Part shown: positions 16,775 through 24,087 of the stretch, one piece after another
Numbering within the stretch: position 1 is the first letter of the stretch
Layout: every line of letters begins with the position of its first letter
From: Saccharomonospora cyanea NA-134
GTDB taxonomy: Bacteria; Actinomycetota; Actinomycetes; Mycobacteriales; Pseudonocardiaceae
Direction: 5' to 3'
NCBI RefSeq assembly: GCF_000244975.1
Contig: NZ_CM001440.1
Span: 2,960,325 to 3,024,324, forward strand
Length of the DNA: 64,000 nt
The notes under the pieces: model-generated
Told to the model about the DNA's origin: nothing
Database searches by the model: none
What the model saw: the letters and a program-made list of their open reading frames with translations, nothing else
Translations under genes and position numbers: made by a program

Positions 16775-17952
16775 AGTGCCTGCTCCCTCTGCTCGGGTGC
16801 CGAGGCCAGCAACGCTCGGCGCGCCTCGGGGTCCTCCAGCTGGTTCGCCAAGGAGATCCACTCCGCCGCGACCTCCCTCGCGAGTTGGGCGACCCGCCCG
16901 GTGAGGTGCTCGGGAACAGAGCGGATCAGCGACTCGCACTCGTCCGAGTTGACCACGTGGGCCCGGAACCACATCAACAACGCTCTCCCGGACTGGGTGA
17001 ACCGCAGGCGCGGGTCGTGCGCGAGCGTGGCGAGCATCGCCGTCGGATTCCGCCTGAACCGGCCCTGCTTGACCGCCACGGCCTGAATGGACGGAGTTCG
17101 GCGCTCTTCGGTGTTCTCCTCCGTGGGCTGCTCCTGCTGTCGGCAGTGCCAGCCCTGCTCCGCCTCCCGCAGCCGGGCGGGAACCGGGTCCTCGTCACGT
17201 TCGAGTCGCATTCGGACGTCTCTGGCGGTCGCCGGGGAGATACCGGCGCGGCGGGCGACCTCCCGCAACGACGCGTTCGGCCGCTCAGCGAACAGCATGC
17301 TCGCGATCCGGCGTCCTTGAGCGCTGTTGACCGGTCGGGCGCGCCCGTCGGAGCCGATACGCACGGGCTCGTCCGCGTCACCGATGAGCTGCTGCCGCAG
17401 TGAGCTGACGGTCTTCGGGGACAGACCGGCGGTCTTGGCGATGCACCGGTCCGACAGGTGTGGCTGGGCCGTGAGGATGCGCGAGGCCGCGGCCCGGCGG
17501 TCGGCGAGGGTGAGCGGCAGCCCGTGGCTGACGTTCATGGTCACCGCCAGGCGGAAGGCGTCCGCCTCGGCTCCCTCGAAGAACCTGACCCGGATCCGGT
17601 CCTCACCACGGATGACCGCGGCGCGCATGCGGTGCATGCCGTCGACGACGCGCATCGACGACCGGTGGACGATGATGGGCGGAAGGCTCCCCCCGAGTTC
17701 CGCGAGCACCTCGGTGTGGTGGTTGTCCTCTCCGGACAGACGCGGCGAATCCGCAGGACGCAACAGGTGGATGGGCACCCACTCGGGCTCGCTCAACAGC
17801 GAGCACAGCGCGTCAGGGGATCCGTCTATGGGCCGTGCCGGTTCAATCCGACCAGCGTCGACCCTTCCGGTAATTGCATCCAAGGCCGTGTCCCCCGGCT
17901 CCAGCTGACGACAATCGGTGACACGCCGAATAGTTGTCGAGAAGGAGCTCAC
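16771..17952 (-). CDS. StrR-like ParB-domain pathway regulator
   Basis: About 393 residues. An N-terminal ParB-like domain (roughly 55-160) contains [18 protein letters not shown] and the typical variant of the ParB box. Two helix-turn-helix segments follow: [21 protein letters not shown] and [20 protein letters not shown], linked by [12 protein letters not shown]. This layout is that of the StrR/NovG/Tei15-type activators of antibiotic clusters rather than chromosome-partition ParB. Start is GTG 17952 or TTG 17958; neither has a clear ribosome site. It is the first gene of the KS/ACP unit, and an inverted repeat with StrR-site geometry lies about 117 bases upstream, so it probably activates its own operon. 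Confidence 0.85.
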   Translation of the reverse strand: MSSFSTTIRRVTDCRQLEPGDTALDAITGRVDAGRIEPARPIDGSPDALCSLLSEPEWVPIHLLRPADSPRLSGEDNHHTEVLAELGGSLPPIIVHRSSMRVVDGMHRMRAAVIRGEDRIRVRFFEGAEADAFRLAVTMNVSHGLPLTLADRRAAASRILTAQPHLSDRCIAKTAGLSPKTVSSLRQQLIGDADEPVRIGSDGRARPVNSAQGRRIASMLFAERPNASLREVARRAGISPATARDVRMRLERDEDPVPARLREAEQGWHCRQQEQPTEENTEERRTPSIQAVAVKQGRFRRNPTAMLATLAHDPRLRFTQSGRALLMWFRAHVVNSDECESLIRSVPEHLTGRVAQLAREVAAEWISLANQLEDPEARRALLASAPEQREQAL

Positions 17953-18068
17953 CGGCAAGTAAGGAAATGTGAACTCTCATGAACCGGTAGCAGTTCGGAA
18001 CAACCACACGAACAAGCCGAAGTCCGCCACGACTGCTCCATTCAGACCAGTATCCTGGTCCTGCGGAC

Positions 18069-18097
18069 GTTCAACATCCGAATCCACCCGGTTGAAC
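18069..18097. promoter_or_regulatory. StrR-type inverted repeat, candidate operator
   Basis: GTTCAAC (18069-18075) and GTTGAAC (18091-18097) are perfect inverted arms separated by 15 bases. The published StrR consensus, GTTCGActG-N11-CagTcGAAc, has 7-base arms with the same 15-base spacing. The site lies about 117 bases upstream of the StrR-like gene, consistent with autoactivation of the operon. Confidence 0.6.
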
Positions 18098-18228
18098 AGG
18101 CAGCTCAGCTCGACATGCGGAAACTCAGGCAGAATTTCGCATGAATAACACGGCACAGCAGCAGAAGCCCCGCACCCAAGCCCGATGGCCACACCGGGGC
18201 GGCGCCATAATATCCGGGAGCTCCCCGC

Positions 18229-18250
18229 CTTTCAATTCAATTCTTGAAAG
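18229..18250. promoter_or_regulatory. Dyad CTTTCAA-N8-TTGAAAG
   Basis: Perfect 7-base inverted arms (18229-18235 and 18244-18250) around an AT-rich 8-base centre, inside the divergent regulatory region. Could be a regulator-binding site or part of a promoter; no known consensus is matched. Confidence 0.35.
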
Positions 18251-18312
18251 TCGAGGCGGACTCCACCTTATCACCGCTCGCACAGGACCGTGCACGAAAA
18301 GTACTGACATCA

Positions 18313-18332
18313 CCGGACGGTCGACCGTCCGG
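18313..18332. promoter_or_regulatory. Perfect 20-bp palindrome
   Basis: CCGGACGGTC followed directly by its reverse complement GACCGTCCGG. A 20-base palindrome without a spacer looks like an operator for a dimeric repressor (TetR or similar) rather than a terminator. It lies 165 bases upstream of the first acyl-CoA dehydrogenase gene. Confidence 0.45.
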
Positions 18333-18497
18333 AATTCACACGAATTTCACGGCGGTCGGCTTTCGGGCACGCCGCTGCTCGGGGAACGGATTCGTGGTCG
18401 GTGATGGCGACGTCCGGTCCTGTGCACGGTCCGGTCCTGTGCGCGAGTGCGCAGCAACCGTACCCCCCGCCGAGCACGCTGTCGTACGGTCGCCGCC

Positions 18498-19634
18498 GTG
18501 GAGTTGAAGGAGAGCCCGGCCGAGGAGTCGTTCCGCCGTTCGCTGCGCGACTGGCTCGCCTCGCTGCCCCCGGCCCGTGAAGGCGCATCCCAGCCCCTCG
18601 ACCGAGACCACATCCAGTGGTTCAGCTCCGAGCTGCACGGTGCGGGGTTCGCGGGTGTCAGCTGGCCGAGTCGCTACGGCGGCCGGGGACTGCCCCCGTC
18701 GTTCGAGGGCATCGTGTTCGACGAACTGGTTCGAGCCGGGCGGTCCGGCGACGTCAACGTCGTCGGCCTCGGGATGGCCGGCCCCGCCATCATCGCCTTC
18801 GGGACGCCTGAGCAGCGAAGCGAGTACCTGCCTCGCATCCTGACCGGCGAGACCCTCTTCTGCCAGGGGTTCTCGGAGCCGGAGGCCGGTTCCGACCTCA
18901 GCGCCGTACGCACGAGCGCGGAGCGGGACGGCGAACACCTGGTACTCAACGGGCACAAGGTCTGGTCGACCGAAGCACCGGTGGCCGATCACTGCCTCCT
19001 CCTCGCGCGGACCGATCCGACCGCGCCCCCGCACAAGGGGCTGACCTGTCTGCTGGTGGACCTGAGACTTCCGGGCGTGCGCGTCGAACCGCTCAGGCAG
19101 CTCACCGGCGAGCAACGCTTCGGCGAGATCCACCTCACCGATGTCCGGGTACCCCACCACGCGGTGCTCGGCGATCCCGGCGCGGGCTGGCGCGTGGCGA
19201 TGACGACCCTCGCCCACGAACGCGGCACGTTCGCACTGCGCCTGGCCGCCGAACTGAGTCACCAGTTCGCGCGGCTCGTCGATCTGGTTCGGCACCGCGC
19301 CCCCGACCTGCCCGCCTCGGTCCGTGGGCGCCTCGCCGAACTGTGGACGGAGGTCGCCGGTCTGCGCTGGGCCGCGAACAAGGCCGCCTGCGACCTCGCG
19401 CGCGGCACGGCTCCCGGACCCGAGTTGTCCGTACTGAAGCTTCGTTGGGCCCACACCGACCAGCGGGTCGCGGAACTGGCGCTGGACGTGGTCACAGGCG
19501 AGGACGGCCCCGATTTCGAGCGCTGGCGACATCACGCCCTGCGCAGTCGGGCCAGCACCATCGAAGGCGGCACCTCGGAGATCATCCGCGACGTCCTCGC
19601 CCAGCGGGTGTTGGGCCTTCCCCGAGCACGATAG
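18498..19634 (+). CDS. Acyl-CoA dehydrogenase, larger subunit-like
   Basis: A 378-residue FadE-type flavoprotein. The FAD/substrate motif CQGFSEPEAGSDLSAVRT (about 118-135) and the C-terminal STIEGGTSEIIRDVLAQRVLGLPR signature are both present. Start is GTG 18498; no ribosome site is visible and a TACGGT hexamer 7 bases upstream suggests a leaderless message. The next gene, 12 bases downstream, is a shorter degenerate homologue, the arrangement of alpha2-beta2 dehydrogenases known from steroid and branched-chain acyl-CoA catabolism (FadE28/29, ChsE types). Probably introduces an alpha,beta double bond in an unusual acyl-CoA. Confidence 0.9.
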   Translation: MELKESPAEESFRRSLRDWLASLPPAREGASQPLDRDHIQWFSSELHGAGFAGVSWPSRYGGRGLPPSFEGIVFDELVRAGRSGDVNVVGLGMAGPAIIAFGTPEQRSEYLPRILTGETLFCQGFSEPEAGSDLSAVRTSAERDGEHLVLNGHKVWSTEAPVADHCLLLARTDPTAPPHKGLTCLLVDLRLPGVRVEPLRQLTGEQRFGEIHLTDVRVPHHAVLGDPGAGWRVAMTTLAHERGTFALRLAAELSHQFARLVDLVRHRAPDLPASVRGRLAELWTEVAGLRWAANKAACDLARGTAPGPELSVLKLRWAHTDQRVAELALDVVTGEDGPDFERWRHHALRSRASTIEGGTSEIIRDVLAQRVLGLPRAR

Positions 19635-19646
19635 GAGCCGGTGAGC

Positions 19647-20657
19647 ATGGATTTCACCGTCAGCCCGGAGCAGGAGCTGCTGAGGAAGACCGCCCGGGAC
19701 TACCTCGCGGCGGCGTCGAGGGACGGTTCCGGACGCACTCACGCCCCGTGGGGGGAACTGGCCGATCTCGGCTGGCTGGACACCGGCCTCGGTCCCGTCG
19801 AGCTGGCCGTCCTCGCCGAGGAGAGCGGGTACGCCCTGCTGACGCAGCAGTGGCTCGTCACCATGGCGGCCGCGGCACCCCTGTACGGCGCGGCAGGCCT
19901 GCCGATCACCGGCGCCGTCGCGGTCGCGGGGTTGGCCGAGCGCTCGCCACGCCCCACGATCACCCGGTCGGCGACCGGCCTCCTCCTGCGCGGACGGTGC
20001 GGACACGTGCCGTGGCACGACCGGGAAGGCGAGGTGGTCGTGCTGGCCCAGGGTGCGTCGGGACCCGAATTCGTTCGCGTGGTCGACGGTGGTGACCCGC
20101 CGCTGGTCACCGCCCTACCCGGTTTCGACGACACGCGTCCGGTGGTGGACGTGCGTTTCTCCGGGACCGCGGCCGAGCCGCTGCTCGGTGCCGACGACAC
20201 CACGGCGGCCCTGGCCGTGATCCGGCGCGGACTCCGGACGATGGCCGCCTGCGAGGCCGTGGGTGTCGCCCGCCGCGCGCTGGGCCTCGCCGTGGAACAC
20301 GCCACCATGCGGCGGCAGTTCGGAAAGCCGATCGGCACGTTCCAGGCGGTCTCCCACCCGCTCGCCGAGTCGTTCGCCGAGACGGAGTTCGCCTCCGCGC
20401 TCGCCTACCGCGCCGCGGCCACGTTGAACTCCGGCGACGACCAGCACACCGACGAGCCGTTCCTGACCGCGGAGCTGGCCGCCACGACCGCGGCTCTCAC
20501 CGCGACGGGCGCCGCCATCCAGACGCTGGGCGCGCAGGGGTACCTCCACGACGGTCCCGCCGCCGCCCTGCATCGGCGGGCGCGCAGCGGTTCTCCGCTG
20601 GGCACGACCCGCGCCGCGCTCGCGGACCAGCTCGCGACCGCGCTCCTCGACTCCTAG
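19647..20657 (+). CDS. Acyl-CoA dehydrogenase, smaller subunit-like
   Basis: A 336-residue acyl-CoA dehydrogenase homologue, shorter than the usual 380-400. The middle domain lacks the clear FAD motif of its upstream neighbour; the C-terminal helical domain is recognisable (MRRQFGKPIGTFQAVSHPLAE, about 220-240). ATG 19647 has GGAG 9 bases upstream; the GTG at 19641 would be only 3 bases from it. Together with the preceding gene it probably forms a heteromeric dehydrogenase. Downstream there is no further gene of the cluster on this strand. Confidence 0.86.
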   Translation: MDFTVSPEQELLRKTARDYLAAASRDGSGRTHAPWGELADLGWLDTGLGPVELAVLAEESGYALLTQQWLVTMAAAAPLYGAAGLPITGAVAVAGLAERSPRPTITRSATGLLLRGRCGHVPWHDREGEVVVLAQGASGPEFVRVVDGGDPPLVTALPGFDDTRPVVDVRFSGTAAEPLLGADDTTAALAVIRRGLRTMAACEAVGVARRALGLAVEHATMRRQFGKPIGTFQAVSHPLAESFAETEFASALAYRAAATLNSGDDQHTDEPFLTAELAATTAALTATGAAIQTLGAQGYLHDGPAAALHRRARSGSPLGTTRAALADQLATALLDS

Positions 20658-20865
20658 CGCGCGATCTCGCCGAGCGACCGGGACCGGTGAGTCGTTACCG
20701 CTGTGGACGGCGTCCCGAGATGCGTGCCACCTCGATCAGTCGTCCACAATAGGCTCAATCGACACGGCCGGGCACCGCTTCCTCCCCACCCGCGGTGTCA
20801 TACCGGTGGTCGCGAAGTCGTCACACGATCCGACCGGCCTGCTCGAACTCCGCCGAGCGGTGGCA

Positions 20866-20903
20866 TTGACTTCCACCATGGTGGAGGTTGGAGGCTGGAT
20901 ACG
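20866..20903 (+). promoter_or_regulatory. MerR-type promoter with dyad operator
   Basis: TTGACT (20866-20871) is followed by a near-perfect 20-base dyad, ACTTCCACCATGGTGGAGGT (20869-20888, one mismatched pair; the inner 14 bases are a perfect palindrome). A weak -10 (GAGGCT, 20891-20896) lies at the elongated 19-base spacing that MerR-family activators use. Transcription would start at or just before the ATG at 20904. The rest of 20658-20865 shows no gene. Confidence 0.45.
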
Positions 20904-21566
20904 ATGGCGCACTCACCGAGGAACGGGAAACACGTGGACGAGTCAGTGAAGCGAGAGCAGTTCGACACCGCCTACCGGACCGAGTCCAGCGGCTGGGTGA
21001 TCGGTGGGCCGCAGCCCACGATCGTCGACCTGGAGCGCGCCGGGTTCGTCCGCGGTCGCGTGCTCGACGCCGGATGTGGCACCGGCGAACACACCATCCA
21101 CCTCACCCGTCTCGGCTACGACGTACTGGGAGTCGACTTCTCCGAGGTGGCCGTCGACCTCGCTCGGCGCAACGCCGAGCGGCACGGCGTGCCGGCGCGC
21201 TTCCAGGTGGCGGACATGCTGGAACCGACCCACACCGAGCATTTCGACACCGTGGTGGACAGTGCGCTGTTTCACGTCTTCGCCCCGGACGACGCCGCAC
21301 GGTACGCGAGGGCGCTGCATCGTGTCTGCCGACCGGGTGCGTGGGTACACGTCCTCGCCCTCGCGCTCACCGACGAGCCGGGCTTCGGGCCCCGGATCAG
21401 CGACACCGCGATCCGGGAGGCGTTCACCGAAGGATGGCGACTCGACGGTCTCGACCGGTCACGCTACCGCGCGGTCGCCCGTGGGGAGCCCGCCGAGCGG
21501 CTCGGGGTCGACTCCGGCGACACCGTGGACCTGCCCGCGTGGCTGGCCCGGTTGCGTCGGCAGTGA
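20904..21566 (+). CDS. Class I SAM-dependent methyltransferase
   Basis: A 220-residue Rossmann methyltransferase. Motif I is VLDAGCGTGEHTIHL (about 52-66), motif II acidic residue lies in VLGVDFSEVAVDLA, and the post-II region reads VADMLEP. The C-terminal part is short. ATG 20904 is chosen because it falls just after the MerR-type promoter; GTG 20934 is an alternative. Overall look is like thiopurine/thiol- or tellurite-type (TehB-like) small-molecule methyltransferases, but the substrate is not evident. Not obviously linked to the neighbouring acyl-CoA dehydrogenases. Confidence 0.85.
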   Translation: MAHSPRNGKHVDESVKREQFDTAYRTESSGWVIGGPQPTIVDLERAGFVRGRVLDAGCGTGEHTIHLTRLGYDVLGVDFSEVAVDLARRNAERHGVPARFQVADMLEPTHTEHFDTVVDSALFHVFAPDDAARYARALHRVCRPGAWVHVLALALTDEPGFGPRISDTAIREAFTEGWRLDGLDRSRYRAVARGEPAERLGVDSGDTVDLPAWLARLRRQ

Positions 21567-21637
21567 CCGCGACCCGCGTTCACGGCAGTGAGCCACCACG
21601 GGTTCCCGAACGACCCGCGCCGGCGCCGGGCGTGCCT

Positions 21638-21847
21638 TCAGTCGACCTGCTCGTGCCGCGGGGTTCCGTCGATGGTCTGCGCAGGCAGGGAGCAGACGCC
21701 GCCCACACACATACCCGCGTCCGAGACACCGACCGGAACGAACGGGCCGACGACCCCGGCGGGCCCCGCCTGTTCCCCGGAGCCGCCGATCGGCTGGGAC
21801 TCCTCCATGGTGGCGGCCGTTTCCGGCCTCGCGTGTGACTCCGTCAC
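21638..21847 (-). CDS. Small coupled ORF, unknown function
   Basis: A 69-codon frame starting with GTG in a GTGA overlap with the stop of the FrnE-like gene, hence likely translated by coupling. Third positions are almost all G or C, as in real genes here. The product is acidic and Gly/Pro-rich and has one cysteine pair in GMCVGGVCSLP (C47, C52). No membrane segment or signal peptide. I do not recognise a family. It could be a small thiol-containing partner of the oxidoreductase, or an accidental frame. Confidence 0.45.
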   Translation of the reverse strand: MTESHARPETAATMEESQPIGGSGEQAGPAGVVGPFVPVGVSDAGMCVGGVCSLPAQTIDGTPRHEQVD

Positions 21848-22500
21848 GACGACACCGCCTCGGAACGCACCTGGCGGAGCGCCTGGAGAAAGACCTCGGG
21901 TTGCTGCGCGCCGGAGACGGCATACCGCTCGTTGAACACGTGGAACGGCACGCCCTGGATGCCGAACGCCCGAGCCCGCCGCAGATCGCCGCGCACGGCG
22001 TCGGCGTGGGTCTCCTCCTGCAACGCCCGGAGCGTCTCGTCGCGGTCGAGGCCCACCTCACCGGCCAGGTCGGCCAGTTCCTCGGCCCGTCCGACGTGCC
22101 TGCCTTCGGTGAAGTAGGCGCGGAACAGTCGCTCCACGAGTTCGAGTTGCTTGCCCCGCTCCTTGGCGTGGTGCAGCGCCTGGTGCGCCAGCAGGGTCCT
22201 GGTGTGGCGCAGCGCGTCGAAGTCGTAGTGCAGTCCGACCGATTCGGCGACCGCCGACACCTGCCGCAGCAACTGCTCGACCCGCTGCGGGGACATCCCC
22301 TTGTGCGCGGCGAGGAAGTCGACTTCGTTGCCCTCGAAGTCCACCGGGGTGTCCGGGGCGAGCTCGAAGCTGTGGTAGGTCACGGTGACGTCGTCAGCGC
22401 CGTCGAAGTCCGCCAGGGCGGCCTCGAACCTGCGCTTACCGATGTAGCACCACGGGCACGCGATGTCGGACCAGACAGCGACACGAATCGGCGAGGACAT
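21844..22500 (-). CDS. DsbA-family oxidoreductase, FrnE-like
   Basis: A 218-residue cytosolic thioredoxin-fold protein with the active-site motif C-P-W-C in SDIACPWCYIGKRRFE (about 11-26) and the cis-Pro loop in GIQGVPFHVFNERYAVSGAQ (split by the fold). Length and motifs match the FrnE subfamily of disulfide isomerases, named after the frenolicin cluster gene but common as general redox proteins. Start ATG 22500; longer frames upstream overlap the divergent LysR-like gene's promoter. Confidence 0.9.
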   Translation of the reverse strand: MSSPIRVAVWSDIACPWCYIGKRRFEAALADFDGADDVTVTYHSFELAPDTPVDFEGNEVDFLAAHKGMSPQRVEQLLRQVSAVAESVGLHYDFDALRHTRTLLAHQALHHAKERGKQLELVERLFRAYFTEGRHVGRAEELADLAGEVGLDRDETLRALQEETHADAVRGDLRRARAFGIQGVPFHVFNERYAVSGAQQPEVFLQALRQVRSEAVSS

Positions 22501-22618
22501 ACCGGGGACAACCCGGCACTCACCGTGACTATTCCCGGCCGCTCCGACCGGCCGTGGACACCCCGCTTTCCGGGGCCGCTCCCGCGGCCTGTCCCGGATG
22601 GGTCGGTAGTCTGGGCGG

Positions 22619-23386
22619 GTGCCGGACGGACAGCCCACGTTCACCCTCGCCTACGTGCCCGGCGTCATGCCCGGCAAGTGGGTGAGGAGGTGGCAGGAAC
22701 GGTTGCCCGGGGTTCCGTTGACCCTCGTCCAGACGCCCGCCGCCGACGCCGCCGCACTGGCGCGAGACCGCGATGTCGACGCGGTTCTCCTGCGGTTGCC
22801 GACAGACCGGACAGGGTTGCACGCCATTCCGCTCTACACCGAGACGACCGTGGTCGTGATCCCGAAGGACCACCTCGTGGCCGCGGCCGACGAGGTGACT
22901 CTCGACGACCTCGCCGACGACATCGTCCTCCACCCCCTTGACGACACCCTCGGCTGGGAACGGCCGCCCGGACGCCCGGCGATCGAACGCCCGGCCACGA
23001 CCGCGGACGCCGTCACGCTGGTGGCGGCGGGGGTGGGATTGCTCGTCGTCCCCCAGTCACTGGCCCGGCTGTACCACCGCAGGGACCTCACCCACCGGCC
23101 TGTCACGGACGCGCCGCAGTCCCGCGTCGCACTGGCGTGGCCGGAGGACGAGACCACCGACCTGATGGAGCAGTTCATCGGCATCGTCCGCGGGCGGACC
23201 GTCAACAGCACGCGGGGCCGCCCACCGACCCCGACCCCGACCCCGGCCACGCGCTCCCGCGCGGGCGGCGGTGACGGTGACGGTGAGAAGGGCGCCAAAG
23301 CGGCCGTCCGCCGCTCCACCGGGAAGAAGCGGCAGCCCGGCGGTCCCCGGGGCGGCCGGCGACGGAAACCACGTCGACGCTCGTAG
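22619..23386 (+). CDS. LysR effector-domain protein lacking HTH, with basic tail
   Basis: A 255-residue protein. Residues 8-190 match the periplasmic-binding-like effector domain of LysR regulators (VDAVLLRLP, LHAIPLYTETTVVVIPKDH, DAVTLVAAGVGLLVVP). There is no N-terminal winged helix. Instead the C-terminus (about 195-255) is a Pro/Arg/Lys-rich tail with an AT-hook-like TRGRPP and RGGRRRKPRRRS. Start is GTG 22619, divergent from the FrnE-like gene with a 118-base gap. It may bind nucleic acid through the tail and sense a ligand with the LysR domain; that is inference. Confidence 0.8.
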   Translation: MPDGQPTFTLAYVPGVMPGKWVRRWQERLPGVPLTLVQTPAADAAALARDRDVDAVLLRLPTDRTGLHAIPLYTETTVVVIPKDHLVAAADEVTLDDLADDIVLHPLDDTLGWERPPGRPAIERPATTADAVTLVAAGVGLLVVPQSLARLYHRRDLTHRPVTDAPQSRVALAWPEDETTDLMEQFIGIVRGRTVNSTRGRPPTPTPTPATRSRAGGGDGDGEKGAKAAVRRSTGKKRQPGGPRGGRRRKPRRRS

Positions 23387-23457
23387 CGGAGAAGCCGCAG
23401 CTTCGGACGCGGCCGGGGCCGCGATCGATCAGCGGCTCGCTCCCGGTGCCACCACGT

Positions 23458-23934
23458 TCAGTCGACTCCGGCCACACGAAGAGCCCGCACCACAGCGTCC
23501 AGTCCTTCGGCGATGGCCTGCTTCTGGGTGTCGTCGAGCAGATCGATCAACGACGACCGCACGACGGCGACATGTTCCGGTGCGGTCTCCCGCAGTTTTC
23601 CCCGGCCCTCTTCGGTGATCACCGCGTTGACACCCCGGTCGTCGGTGGGACAGCGATAACGGCGCACCAGTCCCCATTCCTCGAGCTTGGCCACCTGGTA
23701 GGTCAGCCCGCTCTTGGATGTCACCACCAGTTCGGCGAGTTCGGTCATACGCAGAGCACCGCCCGGCGCATCGGCGAGGCGAACGAGGATCTCGTACTGG
23801 GGGTGGGACAGCCCGGCGCGCTCCCGCAGCTGGTGCTCCACGCGCCGTTCGACGAGGTGACTTGCCTCCAGGAAGGCTTTCCACGCCTCCATCTCCTGTC
23901 GGTTCAGCCACCGAGGTCCGGCCATACCGGGCAT
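23458..23934 (-). CDS. MarR-family transcriptional regulator
   Basis: A 158-residue winged-helix regulator. MTELAELVVTSKSGLTYQV (about 63-81) is the recognition HTH and RRYRCPTDDRGVNAVIT the wing with the conserved DxR. Start is ATG 23934 or ATG 23925. It is divergent from the DoxX gene with a 153-base gap holding an inverted-repeat operator pair; control of both genes is likely. Confidence 0.92.
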   Translation of the reverse strand: MPGMAGPRWLNRQEMEAWKAFLEASHLVERRVEHQLRERAGLSHPQYEILVRLADAPGGALRMTELAELVVTSKSGLTYQVAKLEEWGLVRRYRCPTDDRGVNAVITEEGRGKLRETAPEHVAVVRSSLIDLLDDTQKQAIAEGLDAVVRALRVAGVD

Positions 23935-23954
23935 CGTAGCTCCCCGGACTTGTT

Positions 23955-24004
23955 GTTCGAAATTGAACTACTCGCTAGATTGTAGAAGAAGTTCAAATTC
24001 GAAC
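23955..24004. promoter_or_regulatory. Inverted-repeat operator between marR and doxX
   Basis: GTTCGAAATTGAAC (23955-23968) and GTTCAAATTCGAAC (23991-24004) are each near-palindromes and are 13/14 inverted copies of one another, 22 bases apart. The interval between them is AT-rich and probably holds the promoters. Typical MarR operator arrangement for autoregulation and control of the divergent gene. Confidence 0.65.
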
Positions 24005-24087
24005 GACTGCGCCACGGCCGGGAAGCACCTCGGTACCGGGCGTGACGCTCGCACCGCCACGCCGTACGACCCACAAGGAGACACTCG

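Larger units (their letters stand above)
17953..18497. other. Non-coding divergent regulatory region of the acyl cluster
   Basis: About 545 bases with visibly lower GC than the genes on either side, between the StrR-like operon (-) and the acyl-CoA dehydrogenase operon (+). Short open frames exist on both strands but none has coding-like third positions or a recognisable product. The region contains three separate dyads, listed individually. A TACGGT hexamer at 18485-18490 sits 7 bases before the dehydrogenase GTG and could be a -10 box for a leaderless transcript. Confidence 0.6.

Noticed and set aside
16771-17952. Chromosome-partition ParB protein or replication origin
   Set aside because: The two-HTH layout and the GSDGRARP linker are those of StrR-type regulators, and no parA, parS or dnaA boxes are present.
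17977-18404. Short ORFs of 71, 62 and 87 codons in the divergent regulatory region
   Set aside because: They lack coding-like third positions and ribosome sites and overlap the operator-like dyads.
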